From NCBI GenBank assembly GCA_042219525.1, contig JBDGPU010000117.1, positions 1 to 15,566 of the forward strand: a DNA stretch of 15,566 nucleotides. The letters are read 5' to 3'. Source of the stretch: JBDGPU01 sp042219525. Its GTDB lineage: Archaea; Halobacteriota; Halobacteria; Halobacteriales; Haloferacaceae. The position numbers and the translations under genes were made by a program. This document shows, piece after piece, positions 6,320 through 13,904 of the stretch. The notes under the pieces are model-generated. The model saw nothing but the letters and a program-made list of their open reading frames with translations, had not been told where the DNA came from and did no database searches. Numbering within the stretch: position 1 is the stretch's first letter; each line of letters begins with the position of its first letter.

Positions 6320-8341
6320 ATGGTAGCGTTCGACTACGCGCCGGCGATCGTCCTGCTGCCGTTCGTATCGTTCCTCGTCGCCCTGGCGTTCCGCGACGCC
6401 CTGCCGAAGGGCGGTGCCATCCCCGGCATCGCCGCGACAGCCGGGTCCTTCCTGCTGTCCATCTGGGCGGCCGTGGCCGTCGCCGGCGGCGACGCATACA
6501 ATAAGACGCTGTACACGTGGGCGGGCGGCGAGCAGTTCGAGCTCACGTTCGGCGTCCTGATCGACCCGCTGTCGGCGCTGATGCTCGTCATCGTGACGCT
6601 CGTCTCGCTGCTGGTCCACGTCTTCTCGCTGGGCTACATGAACGACGAGGGCGAAACCGGGTTGCCCCGGTACTACGCCGGGCTCGGCCTCTTCACGGCT
6701 TCGATGCTCGGGTTCGTCGTCGCCAGCAACCTGCTGTTAGCCTTCATGTTCTTCGAGCTGGTCGGGCTTTGCTCGTACCTGCTCATCGGCTTCCACTTCC
6801 GGCAGCCGGGGCCGGCGTCGGCCGCGAAGAAGGCGTTCCTCGTCACCCGCTTCGGTGACTACTTCTTCCTCGTCGGCGTCGTCGCGGTGTTCGTCACCTT
6901 CGGCTCCGCCGGCTTCGCCGGGGAGCACTCGTTCCCGCACCTGGCGGAGCAGGCGCTCAACGGCGAGTTCAACGCCTGGACGCCGTTCGGCATGGCCACC
7001 CAGTCGTGGTTCACCGTCGTTGGGCTACTGATTCTGGGTGGCGTCGTCGGGAAGTCCGCGCAGTTCCCGCTGCACACCTGGCTGCCCGACGCGATGGAGG
7101 GTCCGACGCCCGTCTCCGCGCTCATCCACGCAGCGACGATGGTCGCGGCCGGCGTCTACCTCGTCGCGCGGATGTACGGCTTCTACGCGCTCACGCCGAC
7201 GACGCTCGGGGTCATCGCGTTCATCGGTGGCTTCACCGCGCTGTTCGCGGCAACGATGGGCGTCGTCAAAGACGAGCTGAAGCAGGTACTCGCGTACTCG
7301 ACGATCTCGCAGTACGGGTACATGATGCTCGCGCTGGGGGCCGGCGGCTACGTGGCCGCGGTCTTCCACCTGATGACCCACGCGTTCTTCAAGGCGCTGC
7401 TATTCTTAGGCGCTGGGTCGGTCATCATCGCGATGCACCACAACGAGGACATGTGGGACATGGGCGGGCTGAAGTCGAAGATGCCCGTCACCTACTACAC
7501 GTTCCTCGCGGGCTCGCTCGCGCTCGCGGGCATCTTCCCGTTCGCCGGCTTCTGGTCGAAAGACGAGATCCTCTTCGAGGCGCTCGTCCACGGCCTCGAC
7601 AAACCGCTCATCCTGGGCGGCTGGCTCATGGGCCTGCTCGCGGTGCCCGTCACCGCGTTCTACACGTTCCGGATGGTCTTCCTGACGTTCCACGGCGACG
7701 CACGCTCGGACACGGCGCGTGATCCCGAGCCGGTCGGCTGGAACGTGAAGGGACCGCTCACGGTCCTCGGCACGCTCGCGGTCGTCGCCGGCGTCGTCAA
7801 CATGGTGCCGGTGAAGAAGCTGTTTGGCCTGAAGGGGATCGACTACCTCCACCGCTGGCTGAACAACGACTTTGGCGGCATCAAGGGCCTCACCGCGCAC
7901 CACTACGAGGAGCTCCTGCCGTACCACGCCAAGTACATCGCCGGCGGCGAGACCGCCACGATGCTCATCGGCGCTGGCGTCTCGCTCGGCCTGGCACTGC
8001 TCGGGCTGCTCGTCGCGTGGAAGCTGTACAACGTCGCGCAGCCGACGGAGCACACCGCCAAGCTGGGCGGGGTCAAGGACGTACTGTACAACAACTACTA
8101 CCAGGACGAACTGCAGGTGTGGCTCGCCGACCGGACGCAGGACGTCGCCGGCGGGGCCGACACGTTCGACCAGGGGATCATCGACGGCGTCGTCAACGGC
8201 ATCTCCTCGGTCAGCCTCGCGAGCGGTGACCGGCTCCGGAAGATCCAAACCGGCATCGTCACGAACTACGCCGCAATGTTGACCATCGGCCTCATCGGCC
8301 TCATTGTCGTCCTGGGCGTTCTCGGGGGGTGGTTCCTGTGA
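6320..8341 (+). CDS. nuoL: Complex I subunit NuoL (ND5, antiporter-like)
   Basis: Distal antiporter-like proton-pumping subunit, 673 residues, with about 16 membrane helices and a C-terminal extension consistent with the long lateral helix of NuoL. Key channel residues are present: Glu146 in FMFFELVGLCSYLL, Lys245 in VVGKSAQFPLHTWLPDAMEG, and Lys414 in FAGFWSKDEIL. VKDELKQVLAYSTISQYGYM matches the broken-helix region. The hydrophilic stretch between about 560 and 625 fits the connecting arm, and the last hydrophobic segment (about 650-673) is the anchoring helix. GAGGTGG (6309-6315), overlapping the nuoK end, provides the ribosome binding site. Confidence 0.96.
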   Translation: MVAFDYAPAIVLLPFVSFLVALAFRDALPKGGAIPGIAATAGSFLLSIWAAVAVAGGDAYNKTLYTWAGGEQFELTFGVLIDPLSALMLVIVTLVSLLVHVFSLGYMNDEGETGLPRYYAGLGLFTASMLGFVVASNLLLAFMFFELVGLCSYLLIGFHFRQPGPASAAKKAFLVTRFGDYFFLVGVVAVFVTFGSAGFAGEHSFPHLAEQALNGEFNAWTPFGMATQSWFTVVGLLILGGVVGKSAQFPLHTWLPDAMEGPTPVSALIHAATMVAAGVYLVARMYGFYALTPTTLGVIAFIGGFTALFAATMGVVKDELKQVLAYSTISQYGYMMLALGAGGYVAAVFHLMTHAFFKALLFLGAGSVIIAMHHNEDMWDMGGLKSKMPVTYYTFLAGSLALAGIFPFAGFWSKDEILFEALVHGLDKPLILGGWLMGLLAVPVTAFYTFRMVFLTFHGDARSDTARDPEPVGWNVKGPLTVLGTLAVVAGVVNMVPVKKLFGLKGIDYLHRWLNNDFGGIKGLTAHHYEELLPYHAKYIAGGETATMLIGAGVSLGLALLGLLVAWKLYNVAQPTEHTAKLGGVKDVLYNNYYQDELQVWLADRTQDVAGGADTFDQGIIDGVVNGISSVSLASGDRLRKIQTGIVTNYAAMLTIGLIGLIVVLGVLGGWFL

Positions 8342-9867
8342 TAATCGAAACGCTCATCGCCGTCACGTTCGTGAGCGCGCTGCTCGTGATGCTCGCTCCG
8401 GACGAGTGGGCACACAAGCTCGCGTTCGCGCTCAGTCTGATTCCCTTCGTCGGGAGTCTCTACATGTGGTCTCAGTTCGACGCGACCGGCAACGCCCTGA
8501 CGGGCGGGACGATCGCGTTCGCAACACAGCAGGACTGGCTCACCGTCGGCGGCTACACCATGCAGTGGTTCGTCGGCGTCGACGGCATCAGCCTCCCGCT
8601 GCTCGTGATGACGACGTTCCTCGTCCCGCTGGCGATCCTGTCGGCGTGGACGCCGATTAGCGAACGGCTCGGCCAGTTCTACGGCCTGATGCTGTTCATG
8701 GAGGCGAACCTGATCGGTGTGTTCACCGCGCTGGACTTCTTCGTCTGGTTCATCTTCTGGGAGGCCGTCCTCGTCCCGATGTATCTGCTCATCGGCATCT
8801 GGGGCGGCCCGCGCCGGAAGTACGCCGCGATCAAGTTCTTCGTGTACACGAACGCGGCCTCGCTGATCATGTTCATCGGCTTCATGTCGCTCGTGTTCTC
8901 GCTGGGCGACAGCGTGAGCACGTTCGGCCTGCCGGCGATCACGCAGGCGATCGCCGACGGCGGGATCGGCTCGTTCTACGGCGTCGCGCCGTCGACGATC
9001 GCGCTCGCGTCGTTCGTCGCGATGTTCTTCGGCTTCGCGGTGAAGGTGCCGATGGTTCCGGTCCACACCTGGCTGCCGGACGCCCACGTCGAGGCGCCGA
9101 CGCCAGTGTCGGTCGTCCTGGCCGGCGTCCTCCTGAAGATGGGGACGTACGCGCTGCTCCGGTTCAACTTCACGATGTTGCCCGAGCAGGCGCAGACGCT
9201 CGCCGTGCCCATCGCCGTCCTCGCCGTCATCTCGGTGATCTACGGCGCGATGCTGGCGCTCGCCCAGAAGGACTTCAAGCGCATCGTCGCGTACTCCTCC
9301 GTCTCGTCGATGGGGTACGTCATCCTGGGCCTGCTCGCGTTCACCGAGTACGGTCTCGGCGGCGCGACGTTCCAGATGGTCGCGCACGGCCTCATCTCGG
9401 GGCTGATGTTCATGTCCGTCGGCGTGTTCTACAACCAGACGCACACGCGGATGGTGGAGGACATGTCCGGGCTGGCCGACCGGATGCCCGTCGCGATGGG
9501 CATCCTCGTCGCCGGCGCGTTCGCGTACATGGGCCTGCCGCTGATGGCCGGCTTCGCCGGGGAGTTCTTCATCTTCGTCGGCTCCTTCGGCTCCACGGTC
9601 GCGGGCGGGCTGATGCCCGTGTTCACGGCCGCCGCGATGTTCGGTATCGTCATCGTCGCGGGCTACCTGCTCCTGGCGATGCAGCGCGTCCTCTTCGGGC
9701 CCTACGAGCTCGAAACCGACTACGAGGTCGGGAAAGCCCCGCTGCAGGACACGCTGCCGCTGGCGACGCTGCTGCTCGCGATCATCGTGCTGGGCGTCGC
9801 CCCGGACCTGTTCTTCGAGATGATCCGTGAGGCTGTCACGCCGCTCATCGACGGAGGTGCCAACTAA
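8338..9867 (+). CDS. nuoM: Complex I subunit NuoM (ND4, antiporter-like), GTG start
   Basis: Middle antiporter-like subunit with about 14 helices and 509 residues from the chosen start. Conserved residues are Glu142 in FWEAVLVPMYLLIG, Lys236 in FAVKVPMVPVHTWLPDAHVE, and Glu409 in LMAGFAGEFFIF, the position where NuoL and NuoN have lysine. KRIVAYSSVSSMGYVILG is also typical. No ATG fits. The frame opens at a GTG at 8329, but the GTG at 8338 overlaps the nuoL stop as GTGA, copying the ATGA junctions elsewhere in the operon, with a G-rich GGGGGGT at 8324-8330 as ribosome binding site. The stop overlaps nuoN as TAATG. Confidence 0.95.
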   Translation: MIIETLIAVTFVSALLVMLAPDEWAHKLAFALSLIPFVGSLYMWSQFDATGNALTGGTIAFATQQDWLTVGGYTMQWFVGVDGISLPLLVMTTFLVPLAILSAWTPISERLGQFYGLMLFMEANLIGVFTALDFFVWFIFWEAVLVPMYLLIGIWGGPRRKYAAIKFFVYTNAASLIMFIGFMSLVFSLGDSVSTFGLPAITQAIADGGIGSFYGVAPSTIALASFVAMFFGFAVKVPMVPVHTWLPDAHVEAPTPVSVVLAGVLLKMGTYALLRFNFTMLPEQAQTLAVPIAVLAVISVIYGAMLALAQKDFKRIVAYSSVSSMGYVILGLLAFTEYGLGGATFQMVAHGLISGLMFMSVGVFYNQTHTRMVEDMSGLADRMPVAMGILVAGAFAYMGLPLMAGFAGEFFIFVGSFGSTVAGGLMPVFTAAAMFGIVIVAGYLLLAMQRVLFGPYELETDYEVGKAPLQDTLPLATLLLAIIVLGVAPDLFFEMIREAVTPLIDGGAN

Positions 9868-11375
9868 TGGCGACCCAACTTCCCGAACTGGCCGCGCTCG
9901 CCCCGGCGGCGACCCTCGCTGTCACCGGGCTGGTGCTGCTGCTGGCCGACACGCTGAACCCGGACAACCGCTCGAACACGCCGCTTTCGATCATTGGTGC
10001 CGTCGGCGCGCTCACCTCGCTGGGCCTGACCGCCTGGTTCCTCGCCGCTGGCACGGGCCAGCCGGCGACGGGCGGTGAGATCTTGCTGTTCGCCGACGCG
10101 ATCAAGGTCGACGGCCTCGGGCTGTTCTTCACGGCCATCTTCGCGTCCGTGACGGCCCTGGTCGTCGTCGCCAGCCACGACTACCTCGCCGACCACGACG
10201 ACCCCGGCGCGTTCTACTCGCTGATGCTGTTCGCCGCGACCGGCATGTCGCTGCTCGCGGTCGCGAACTCGCTGGCGGTCATCTTCGTCGCGCTGGAGAT
10301 GGCGTCGCTACCGTCGTACGCGCTGGTCGCGTACCTGAAGGAGAACCGCGGGAGCGTCGAGGCGGGACTCAAGTACTTCCTCGTCGGCGCGGTCTCCTCC
10401 GCCATCTTCGTGTTCGGTATCTCGCTCGTCTACGCCGCGACGGGCTCGCTGATCCTGGGTGACGTCGCCGCCGCGTTATCCGAGCTCGGTGACCTGGCCG
10501 GCGTCGCCGGCATCGGCGTCGTGATGGTCCTCGGTGGCGTCGCGTTCAAGACCGCCTCCGTCCCGTTCCACTTCTGGGCGCCGGAGGCGTACGAGGGCGC
10601 GCCCGCACCCGTGAGCGCGTTCCTCTCCTCGGCGTCGAAGGCGGCCGGCTTCGCCGTTGCCTTCCGCGTGTTCGTCGAGGCGTTCCCGCTCGGTGCCGCG
10701 ACCGCCGCGGGCATCGACTGGGGGCTCGCGTTCGCCGTCGTCGCCATCGCGACGATGACGCTCGGGAACTTCGCGGCCGCCGTGCAGTCGAACGTGAAGC
10801 GCATGCTCGCGTACTCCTCCGTGGGGCACGCTGGCTACGCGCTCATCGGCCTCGCCGCGCTGTCGGCCGGTGGCACCCACAACGGCGACGTGATGGGCGC
10901 CGCGATGGCGCACCTGCTCGTCTACGGGTTCATGAACACCGGTGCGTTCCTGTTCGTCGCCCTGGTCGAGCACTGGGGCGTCGGCCGGACCTTCGAGGAC
11001 TACAACGGCCTCGCGACGAAGGCTCCGATGGCTTCGCTCGCGATGACCGTCTTCATGTTCTCGCTGGCGGGGCTGCCCCCGTTCGGCGGGTTCTTCTCGA
11101 AGTACTTCCTGTTCATGGCGGCCGTGTTCAACGGCTTCTGGTGGCTTGCCGCCGTCGGCGCCCTGAACAGCGTCCTCTCGCTGTTCTATTACAGCCGCGT
11201 CGTCAAGGCGCTCTGGATCGAGGAGCCGTCCGGTGACCTGTCGGCCCTCGACGACCGCCCGACCGCGCTGTACGCCGCCGTGCTGTTCGCGGCCGTCGCG
11301 ACCGTGCTGATCCTGCCCGGCTTCGGGCCGGTCATCGAGACCGCGCAGTCCGTTGCCGCCGCGATCTTCCCGTAA
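9867..11375 (+). CDS. nuoN: Complex I subunit NuoN (ND2, antiporter-like)
   Basis: Third antiporter-like pump, 502 residues with about 14 hydrophobic segments, and last gene of the operon. Channel residues are Glu144 in FVALEMASLPSYAL, Lys228 in FKTASVPFHFWAPEAYEG, and Lys412 in PPFGGFFSKYFLF. VKRMLAYSSVGHAGYALIG marks the conserved broken-helix region. GGAGGTG (9853-9859) lies 7 nt before the ATG. The TAA is followed within 30 nt by a six-T run. Confidence 0.96.
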   Translation: MATQLPELAALAPAATLAVTGLVLLLADTLNPDNRSNTPLSIIGAVGALTSLGLTAWFLAAGTGQPATGGEILLFADAIKVDGLGLFFTAIFASVTALVVVASHDYLADHDDPGAFYSLMLFAATGMSLLAVANSLAVIFVALEMASLPSYALVAYLKENRGSVEAGLKYFLVGAVSSAIFVFGISLVYAATGSLILGDVAAALSELGDLAGVAGIGVVMVLGGVAFKTASVPFHFWAPEAYEGAPAPVSAFLSSASKAAGFAVAFRVFVEAFPLGAATAAGIDWGLAFAVVAIATMTLGNFAAAVQSNVKRMLAYSSVGHAGYALIGLAALSAGGTHNGDVMGAAMAHLLVYGFMNTGAFLFVALVEHWGVGRTFEDYNGLATKAPMASLAMTVFMFSLAGLPPFGGFFSKYFLFMAAVFNGFWWLAAVGALNSVLSLFYYSRVVKALWIEEPSGDLSALDDRPTALYAAVLFAAVATVLILPGFGPVIETAQSVAAAIFP

Positions 11376-11390
11376 TTTCGGTTGTTACGG

Positions 11391-11406
11391 GGGAGCGGAT
11401 TTTTTG
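11391..11406 (+). terminator. Putative nuo operon terminator
   Basis: A GGGGGAGCGGA stretch is followed by six T residues (11400-11405), 25 nt after the nuoN stop. Haloarchaeal transcripts often end at T-runs without a strong hairpin. Another weak T-rich stretch, ATTTTGGTTTT, follows near 11447-11457. Nothing else is seen between 11376 and the repeat array at 11458. Confidence 0.45.
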
Positions 11407-11457
11407 GAGTTGCGTCGTTCTGGTGAGTCGGAAATTCGTTAGTGACATTTTGGTTTT

Positions 11458-11700
11458 ACGATCTGCTTATAAAAGTCGGATGGGCGGGTGCAGACGCTGT
11501 TATATTTGATTGCAATTGCCGGGAAACCCTCGGCCGCTTTTCCTTATAAACTGTATATAAAGCTGCAGAGGTTGCTGGGCTTGTCAGCACAGCAAACGTC
11601 CAGAAACCCCTCGCCGCTCTTCCTTATAAACCAATTTTAAAGGGTGCAGACATTGCTGGGCCTGTCAGCAACGCAAACGCCCAGAAAGCCCTCGGCCGCT
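11458..11700 (-). repeat. Right family A tandem array, three inward-facing units
   Basis: Read on the minus strand, units begin AGCGGCCGAGGG, AGCGGCGAGGGG and AGCGGCCGAGGG at 11700, 11618 and 11538, spaced 82 and 80 bp. The first two carry the TGCTG/CAGCA hairpin with a 7-nt loop, followed by TCTGCA. In the first, the stem extends to 9 bp through two G-U pairs that exist only on the minus strand. All three units end in TTTATAAG (11471-11464 region and 11548, 11628 regions), a good archaeal TATA-like string. The units diverge towards the nuo operon. Spacings are not multiples of three, so no frame is kept. Confidence 0.85.
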
Positions 11701-11704
11701 CGCG

Positions 11705-11769
11705 GTCGCTGAGCGACATATCTGGACCTCTCCGCAACGCCCGGTCCAGATAGAGGTCGACTCAGCGAC
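11705..11769 (-). repeat. Covarying stem-loop of family A, right copy
   Basis: GTCGCTGAG (11705-11713) pairs with CTCAGCGAC (11761-11769). TATCTGGACC (11719-11728) pairs with GGTCCAGATA (11743-11752) around a 14-nt loop. A 4-bp CGAC/GTCG helix lies between them. Lengths of helices, bulges and loops equal those at 149-213 although most of the middle helix and part of the inner helix differ in sequence. Confidence 0.85.
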
Positions 11770-11882
11770 TCCGCTACGCCGCGACCGGCCATCGCCCTTT
11801 CAGTCCGCCAGGACAGCACCGCAACCGCGACCGCGACGGCAACCGCCCACCAACCGCAGTCCTCAGCCTCCCCAGCCTCGGC

Positions 11883-11919
11883 CGGGGCGCGCCGGGACGG
11901 CACCGCTCGGCGCGCCCCG
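11883..11919. repeat. Outer GC-rich hairpin of family A, right copy
   Basis: CGGGGCGCGCC (11883-11893) pairs with GGCGCGCCCCG (11909-11919) around a 15-nt loop, matching the hairpin at 3-39. Confidence 0.75.
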
Positions 11920-11921
11920 CC

Positions 11922-12010
11922 CTCCCTCGCACGCGTTACTCGCGCGCGCCACCGCACCCGCGCCGCGACGGCCCAGCTACCGCCGCGAACGACGCCCGGA
12001 CACCACTCCT
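11922..12010. other. Junction between back-to-back family A and family B elements
   Basis: GC-rich sequence without a supported gene. To its left the family A element reads leftward, and to its right the family B element reads rightward, so this is a divergent junction. It holds runs of alternating CG (about 11940-11950) but no convincing promoter. Confidence 0.5.
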
Positions 12011-12260
12011 GGGAGGGACTGAAAGGGGCAGCCGCTGAGCGGGACGCCCCGCGAAGTAAGCGACGCGAGAGCTTCGCTCTCGCTAGTCTGAGACTTCGTC
12101 TCAGGCACCGCAACCCGGCGAGCGAACGCAGTGAGCGAGCCGGGTGAGGAGCGCAGCGAGCAGCGCGAGCGGTCAGCGGCTGGGGCTTTCTGGGTGTACC
12201 GAGTGGTGTCGCCAGCGATGAAAACTGACCTCGTTTATATTTACGAATGCTCAGAAACTG
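12011..12260 (+). repeat. Family B repeat element, left copy
   Basis: Starts with GGGACTGAAAGGGGC (12016-12030), as family A does. GAAAG (12021-12025) pairs with CTTTC (12186-12190). After a 3-by-3 G/G internal loop, CAGCCGCTGA (12029-12038) pairs with TCAGCGGCTG (12173-12182). Enclosed hairpins are GCGAGAGC/GCTCTCGC (12065-12083), CTGAGAC/GTCTCAG (12088-12104) and CCCGGC/GCCGGG (12114-12144). One unit GCTTTCTGGGTGTACCGAG follows. A decayed second unit begins near 12251 (78 bp on), after the AT-rich TTTATATTT at 12234-12242. The segment from 12117 to about 12212 recurs inverted at the right window end. Confidence 0.8.
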
Positions 12261-12379
12261 CAAGTCCCCCATCGTTCCAATTACTATCGGAGCCAACAAC
12301 TACCAGACATTCCGAAACTCCGCGATTCACTAATAGCGAGGACGGTAGCGATAAGGGCACGCGGGGACTCACTTCGGCT
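12232..12379 (+). promoter_or_regulatory. Promoter region of the DHH gene (uncertain)
   Basis: Compared with its surroundings this stretch is AT-rich. GATAAGG at 12349-12355 sits 25 to 31 nt before the proposed ATG, the distance expected for a leaderless haloarchaeal transcript, but it is a weak TATA match. A better TATA-like string, TTTATATTT (12234-12242), lies inside the family B unit and would give a leader of roughly 110 nt. Confidence 0.3.
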
Positions 12380-13828
12380 ATGCTACGGCGGCTCGTACTC
12401 GGGTGTAGCTCGGTGGGCCACACGCTCGTCGAGCGCTCGAGCGGCCGCGCCGGCGACCTCTTCGTCGTGACCGACGACACCGGCTGGATCACGACGCTGC
12501 GCGAGGAGAACGTCTCCGCGACGGAGGCCGCGCCAACGGACACCGACGCCTACCCGTCCGACGTCGACGTGGTCATGATCGCCGGCGACGACCCGGAACG
12601 CAACCTGGCGGCCGCGGAGCGCGCCAGCGAGCGGTTCCCGCGGGCGATGTTCGTCGGGTACACTGGCGACGATCCCACGCCCGACCAGCGGGCGGCGATG
12701 GACGAACTCGTCGACGAGGTGATCGACCCGGTCACGTCGCTGGCGGACAGCGTGGTAGCCGCCGCCGGCCCGGACACCAACGAGCGGATGGCCAGGCTGT
12801 TCGACGTACTCCGGGACCTCTCCGGACCGCTGGCAGTCGTCGCACACGACAATCCGGACCCGGACGCCATCGCGAGCGCGCTCGGGTTGGCCCGGATCGC
12901 CGAGTCGGTCGGAGTGCAAGCCGTTGCCTGCTACGGCGGCGAGATCGCACATCAGGAGAACCGCGCGCTGGTGAACCTCCTCGACCTTCCGCTCCGTCAC
13001 CTCGACAATGTCGACCTTGACGACTACGACGGCGTCGCGCTCGTCGACCACTCGCGACCCGGGATCAACGACAGCCTGCCGGAGGAGACAGCCATCGACG
13101 TCGTCGTCGACCATCACCCGCCACGCGGGCCGGTGGAGGCGACCTACATGGACGTGCGACCGGACATCGGTGCGACGAGCACCCAGATAGCCGAGTACTT
13201 TCAGCAACTGGGTATCGAGCCGGATCGTGAACTGGCAACGGCGCTGCTGTTCGGTATTCGGGTCGACACGCAGGACTTCGTCCGGGAGGTGTCGACGGCG
13301 GACTTCGAGGCGGGGGCGGAGCTGCTGGTGCAGGCCGACGAGGACACGCTCGAACGCGTGGAGAGCCCGAGCGTGAGTCCGGACACGCTCGACACCCTCG
13401 CGGAGGCGATCCGCAACCGCGAGGTCCAGGGCTCGGCGGTGGCGTCCTGCGTCGGCCCGATCAGCGACCGCGACACGCTGGCGCAGGCGGCCGAGAAGCT
13501 GCTGAACCTCGAGGACGTGACGATCACGCTCGTTTACGGATACATGGGCGGTGTCGTCTACGCGTCCGCGCGGGCTCGGGGTGCCGACGTCGACGTCGGC
13601 GAGGCCCTCCGGGAGGCGCTCGGGCAGATCGGCTCAGCCGGGGGGCACGCGGACATGGCCGGCGCCCAGGTCCCGCTGGGGATCCTGGGCGACGTCGACG
13701 AGGAGTCCCAGGACACGCTCCGGGACATCATCGAGGACATCATCGCGGGTCGCTTCTTCGAGACGCTGGAGGAGGCACCGTCACCGCCGACGATGGCGCC
13801 GACCCCGGACGAGTTCCCGACGGACTGA
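12380..13828 (+). CDS. TrkA_N-DHH-DHHA1 phosphoesterase
   Basis: Predicted cytoplasmic phosphodiesterase of the DHH/DHHA1 superfamily with an N-terminal nucleotide-binding-like domain; 482 residues. Residues 1-130 look like a TrkA_N/Rossmann domain, though the glycine motif reads GCSSVG (8-13). DHH motifs follow: AHDNPDPDAIAS (155-166), Asp223 in VDHSRPG, DHH at 244-246, and Asp296 in GIRVDTQDF. All metal ligands appear present. The DHHA1 substrate loop is GSAGGHADMAG, with His423. Relatives degrade nanoRNA, pAp or cyclic dinucleotides such as c-di-AMP; substrate here is unknown. I start at the ATG at 12380 because the Rossmann strand begins there; the open frame back to 12131 runs through repeat B and an AT-rich gap. 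The proline-rich end (about 465-482) is variable. Convergent with the next gene. Confidence 0.88.
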   Translation: MLRRLVLGCSSVGHTLVERSSGRAGDLFVVTDDTGWITTLREENVSATEAAPTDTDAYPSDVDVVMIAGDDPERNLAAAERASERFPRAMFVGYTGDDPTPDQRAAMDELVDEVIDPVTSLADSVVAAAGPDTNERMARLFDVLRDLSGPLAVVAHDNPDPDAIASALGLARIAESVGVQAVACYGGEIAHQENRALVNLLDLPLRHLDNVDLDDYDGVALVDHSRPGINDSLPEETAIDVVVDHHPPRGPVEATYMDVRPDIGATSTQIAEYFQQLGIEPDRELATALLFGIRVDTQDFVREVSTADFEAGAELLVQADEDTLERVESPSVSPDTLDTLAEAIRNREVQGSAVASCVGPISDRDTLAQAAEKLLNLEDVTITLVYGYMGGVVYASARARGADVDVGEALREALGQIGSAGGHADMAGAQVPLGILGDVDEESQDTLRDIIEDIIAGRFFETLEEAPSPPTMAPTPDEFPTD

Positions 13829-13860
13829 GTAGTCGCTGTGTGGGCGGGAACGGTTCGCAG

Positions 13861-13870
13861 AAACGAAAAC
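13861..13870 (-). terminator. Putative T-run terminator of the HTH gene
   Basis: On the minus strand the 76-bp convergent gap contains GTTTTCGTTT, about 35-45 nt after the HTH stop codon. No matching T-run is seen on the plus strand for the DHH gene. Confidence 0.35.
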
Positions 13871-13904
13871 CACTGTTCGGGCGGCGTGAGGCCGGTGAGA
13901 CGGC

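Larger units (their letters stand above)
11683..11921 (-). repeat. Family A repeat core, right copy (inverted relative to 1-239)
   Basis: Reverse complement of the left core with the same block order: the outer GC hairpin, a variable GCGGTC-like stretch (about 11820-11855), GGACTGAAAGGGCGA, the covarying stem-loop, and the AGCGGCCGAGGGCTTTCTGGG start of the array. Closing helix: GAAAG (11684-11688) with CTTTC (11797-11801), and CGGCCG (11693-11698) opposite 11786-11791. In that second helix one pair is a U-G wobble on the minus strand and a C-A mismatch on the plus strand, hinting that the minus-strand RNA is the folded form. The recognisable match to the left copy ends at 11921, facing position 1 of the window. 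Confidence 0.85.

Noticed and set aside
8266..9444. 392-codon minus-strand open frame
   Set aside because: Shadow of nuoM; low-complexity Arg/Asp/Glu composition and no recognisable domain.
11637..12299. 220-codon minus-strand open frame
   Set aside because: Runs through the right family A core, the junction and family B hairpins; composition follows the repeats and no domain is visible.
12247..12336. 28-codon ORF ending in tandem stops TAA TAG after a TATA-like string
   Set aside because: The TATA-like TTTATATTT is only about 5 nt upstream, too close to drive it, and there is no ribosome binding site or conservation evidence.
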